From assembly GCA_023399095.1 (NCBI GenBank), contig JAEWQS010000046.1, positions 1 through 14,895 on the forward strand: a stretch of 14,895 nucleotides of DNA, written 5' to 3'. Each line of letters opens with the position of its first letter. The first letter of the stretch is position 1. A model generated the notes under the pieces. The model saw nothing but the letters and a program-made list of their open reading frames with translations. It did no database searches and was not told where the DNA came from. The translations under genes and the position numbers were made by a program. This document shows, in pieces, positions 13,876 to 14,895 of the stretch. The DNA is from Bacillota bacterium. Lineage in GTDB: Bacteria; Bacillota; Clostridia; Christensenellales; SZUA-584.

Positions 13876-14734
13876 GTCGATTGACAGCAGCCATCATCAC
13901 GCTTTACTCAACTTAAAGAGAACTTTCTGCTATATCGTATTGGTGCTGATCGCGATTATTGCGCTGTTCTCATTCTATATCTTAATCGTTAATGCCACAA
14001 GGGCACATCCGGATATTCAGAAAGGGTTCTCTTTTCTGCCGGGCAAATCGCTGTTCGTGAATCTGCAGAATGTCTTAAAAAATACGACACTGCCAGTTAT
14101 GAGCGGCATAATCAACAGCTTGTTTGTGTCCAGCTGCGTGGCATTGCTCAGCACCTATTTTTCTGCGCTCACAGCGTTCGGCGTTCATGCGTACAACTTT
14201 AAGTTCAAGAAGACGGCGTATGCGTTTATTCTGATGATTATGATGATTCCCACGCAGGTTTCGACACTTGGCTTCCTCAATTTGATCGATGATTTTGGTA
14301 TGATGGATAGTTTGGCTCCACTTATCATACCCTCCATCGCGGCACCTATCGTCTTCTTCTTTATGAAGCAGTATATGGACAGTGCACTGCCGCTGGAGAT
14401 TATTGAAGCTGCGCGAATTGACGGGGCGAATGAGTTCCGTACATTCAATCGAATTGTTATTCCGATAATGAAACCGGCGCTTGCCGTTCAAGCGATATTT
14501 ACGTTCGTGAGCTCCTGGAACAACTATTTCGTTCCGGCACTTGTGATAAAATCGGCAGAAAAGAGAACTCTGCCGATATTAATCGCTCAGATGCGCAGTG
14601 CGGACTTTTTAAAATTCGATATGGGTCAGGTTTATATGCTAATCGCCATCGCAATCATTCCTGTCATGATTATCTACTTCATGCTTTCGAAGTTCATTGT
14701 GCGCGGTGTGGCAGTTGGCAGCGTAAAGGGCTAA
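13865..14734 (+). CDS. ABC transporter permease, second subunit (CUT1, MalG-like)
   Basis: A 289-aa membrane protein with about six helices: the first at residues 21-43, then about 80-104, 117-138, 150-168, 204-222 and 254-275. The EAA loop is EAARIDGANEFRTFNRIVIP (181-200). The ending KFIVRGVAVGSVKG is a standard MalG-type C-terminus (F-x-RG-x-x-x-G-x-V-K-G), so the gene is intact. Its start overlaps the first permease gene by 11 bp, and GGAGG lies 9 nt upstream inside that gene. The N-terminal SSHHH is unremarkable. It completes the membrane channel of the putative cellobiose importer, with ATP probably supplied by a shared MsiK/UgpC-type ATPase encoded elsewhere. Confidence 0.93.
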   Translation: MKSKSIDSSHHHALLNLKRTFCYIVLVLIAIIALFSFYILIVNATRAHPDIQKGFSFLPGKSLFVNLQNVLKNTTLPVMSGIINSLFVSSCVALLSTYFSALTAFGVHAYNFKFKKTAYAFILMIMMIPTQVSTLGFLNLIDDFGMMDSLAPLIIPSIAAPIVFFFMKQYMDSALPLEIIEAARIDGANEFRTFNRIVIPIMKPALAVQAIFTFVSSWNNYFVPALVIKSAEKRTLPILIAQMRSADFLKFDMGQVYMLIAIAIIPVMIIYFMLSKFIVRGVAVGSVKG

Positions 14735-14770
14735 GACATAACGGGTTAATTTTTCTCATGCATCTAAACG

Positions 14771-14803
14771 GCTTTGGGTGGCTCCACTGTTACCGCCCAA
14801 GGC
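14771..14803 (+). terminator. Hairpin after the transporter operon
   Basis: GCTTTGGGTGG (14771-14781) pairs with CCGCCCAAGGC (14793-14803) over 11 bp with two G-T pairs and an 11-nt loop. It is followed by ACGTTAAAAAAGGAGG, not a T-run, so it resembles the hairpin after the binding-protein gene and may be an intra-operon element. Confidence 0.5.
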
Positions 14804-14812
14804 ACGTTAAAA

Positions 14813-14895
14813 AAGGAGGCAAGAACAATTCCGCATCAGCTTGCGGTGCAGCAGTGTGGAGACCTGCTGTAATGCCACCGCCACTTAGCTTGGCG
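14813..14895 (+). other. Orphan Shine-Dalgarno and structured sequence at the window edge
   Basis: AAGGAGG (14813-14819) has no ATG, GTG or TTG within normal distance. The next stretch folds: CCGCA/TGCGG (14831-14846), or alternatively GCGGTGCAGCAG (14843-14854) pairing with CTGCTG (14864-14869) and CACCGC (14877-14882). An ATT at 14828 opens only a short frame closed by TAA at 14870-14872. It may be the 5' edge of an insertion, a regulatory leader or a gene with a rare start; the sequence ends too soon to tell. Confidence 0.35.

Noticed and set aside
14771..14895. A riboswitch, such as a cobalamin type, at the right edge.
   Set aside because: Fragments such as CGCCACT look suggestive, but I cannot match a full aptamer consensus, and the sequence stops.

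Overview
The window looks like chromosome of an anaerobic, Gram-positive, fermentative member of the Clostridia. The grounds are an AdhE-type aldehyde/alcohol dehydrogenase under a Rex-type operator, strong AGGAGG ribosome binding sites, consensus sigma-A promoters, lipoproteins with a Firmicute-style signal, and a cellobiose phosphorylase that closely resembles the clostridial enzyme as I remember it. I cannot name the species. No rRNA, tRNA, CRISPR array, phage gene or transposase is visible.

Region 1 (1-667, minus) is the 5' part of adhE, cut by the window edge. It has a perfect TTGACA-17-TATAAT promoter and a perfect Rex-type palindrome over the predicted transcription start. Divergent from it (863-2344, plus) is a two-gene operon: a TetR regulator and, overlapping by 4 bp, a flavoprotein with an iron-sulfur-flavoprotein-like cysteine cluster. 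A 17-bp repeat exactly fills the spacer of the tetR promoter and recurs just downstream of its -10.

Region 2 (2454-4247, plus) holds a lipoprotein of unknown function and a small four-helix membrane protein with its own promoter. After these comes a 205-bp block of hairpins (4288-4492) bounded by two similar hairpins in inverted orientation. This is the least explained DNA in the window, and it overlaps the stop codon of the next gene.

Region 3 (4473-5978, minus) is a three-gene operon: a PadR regulator followed by two small membrane proteins that look like the two halves of an UPF0718/ArsP_1-type permease. An 8-bp-arm dyad lies just downstream of the operon promoter.

Region 4 (6029-14734) is a cellobiose/cellodextrin uptake and breakdown locus with two divergent arms. 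The minus arm encodes cellobiose phosphorylase (GH94) and a GH1 beta-glucosidase, joined by a TGATG overlap and ended by a hairpin terminator. The plus arm encodes a LacI regulator, a sugar-binding lipoprotein and two CUT1-type ABC permeases. No ATPase subunit is present, so a shared one elsewhere is expected. The motif CGAAAACGATT or close variants occurs four times in the 331-bp divergent region, at positions that fit control of both arms by the LacI protein. The logic is import of cellobiose, then intracellular phosphorolysis to glucose-1-phosphate plus glucose, with hydrolysis as a parallel route. The last 160 bp hold hairpins and a strong Shine-Dalgarno sequence with no start codon at normal distance; what follows lies beyond the edge.
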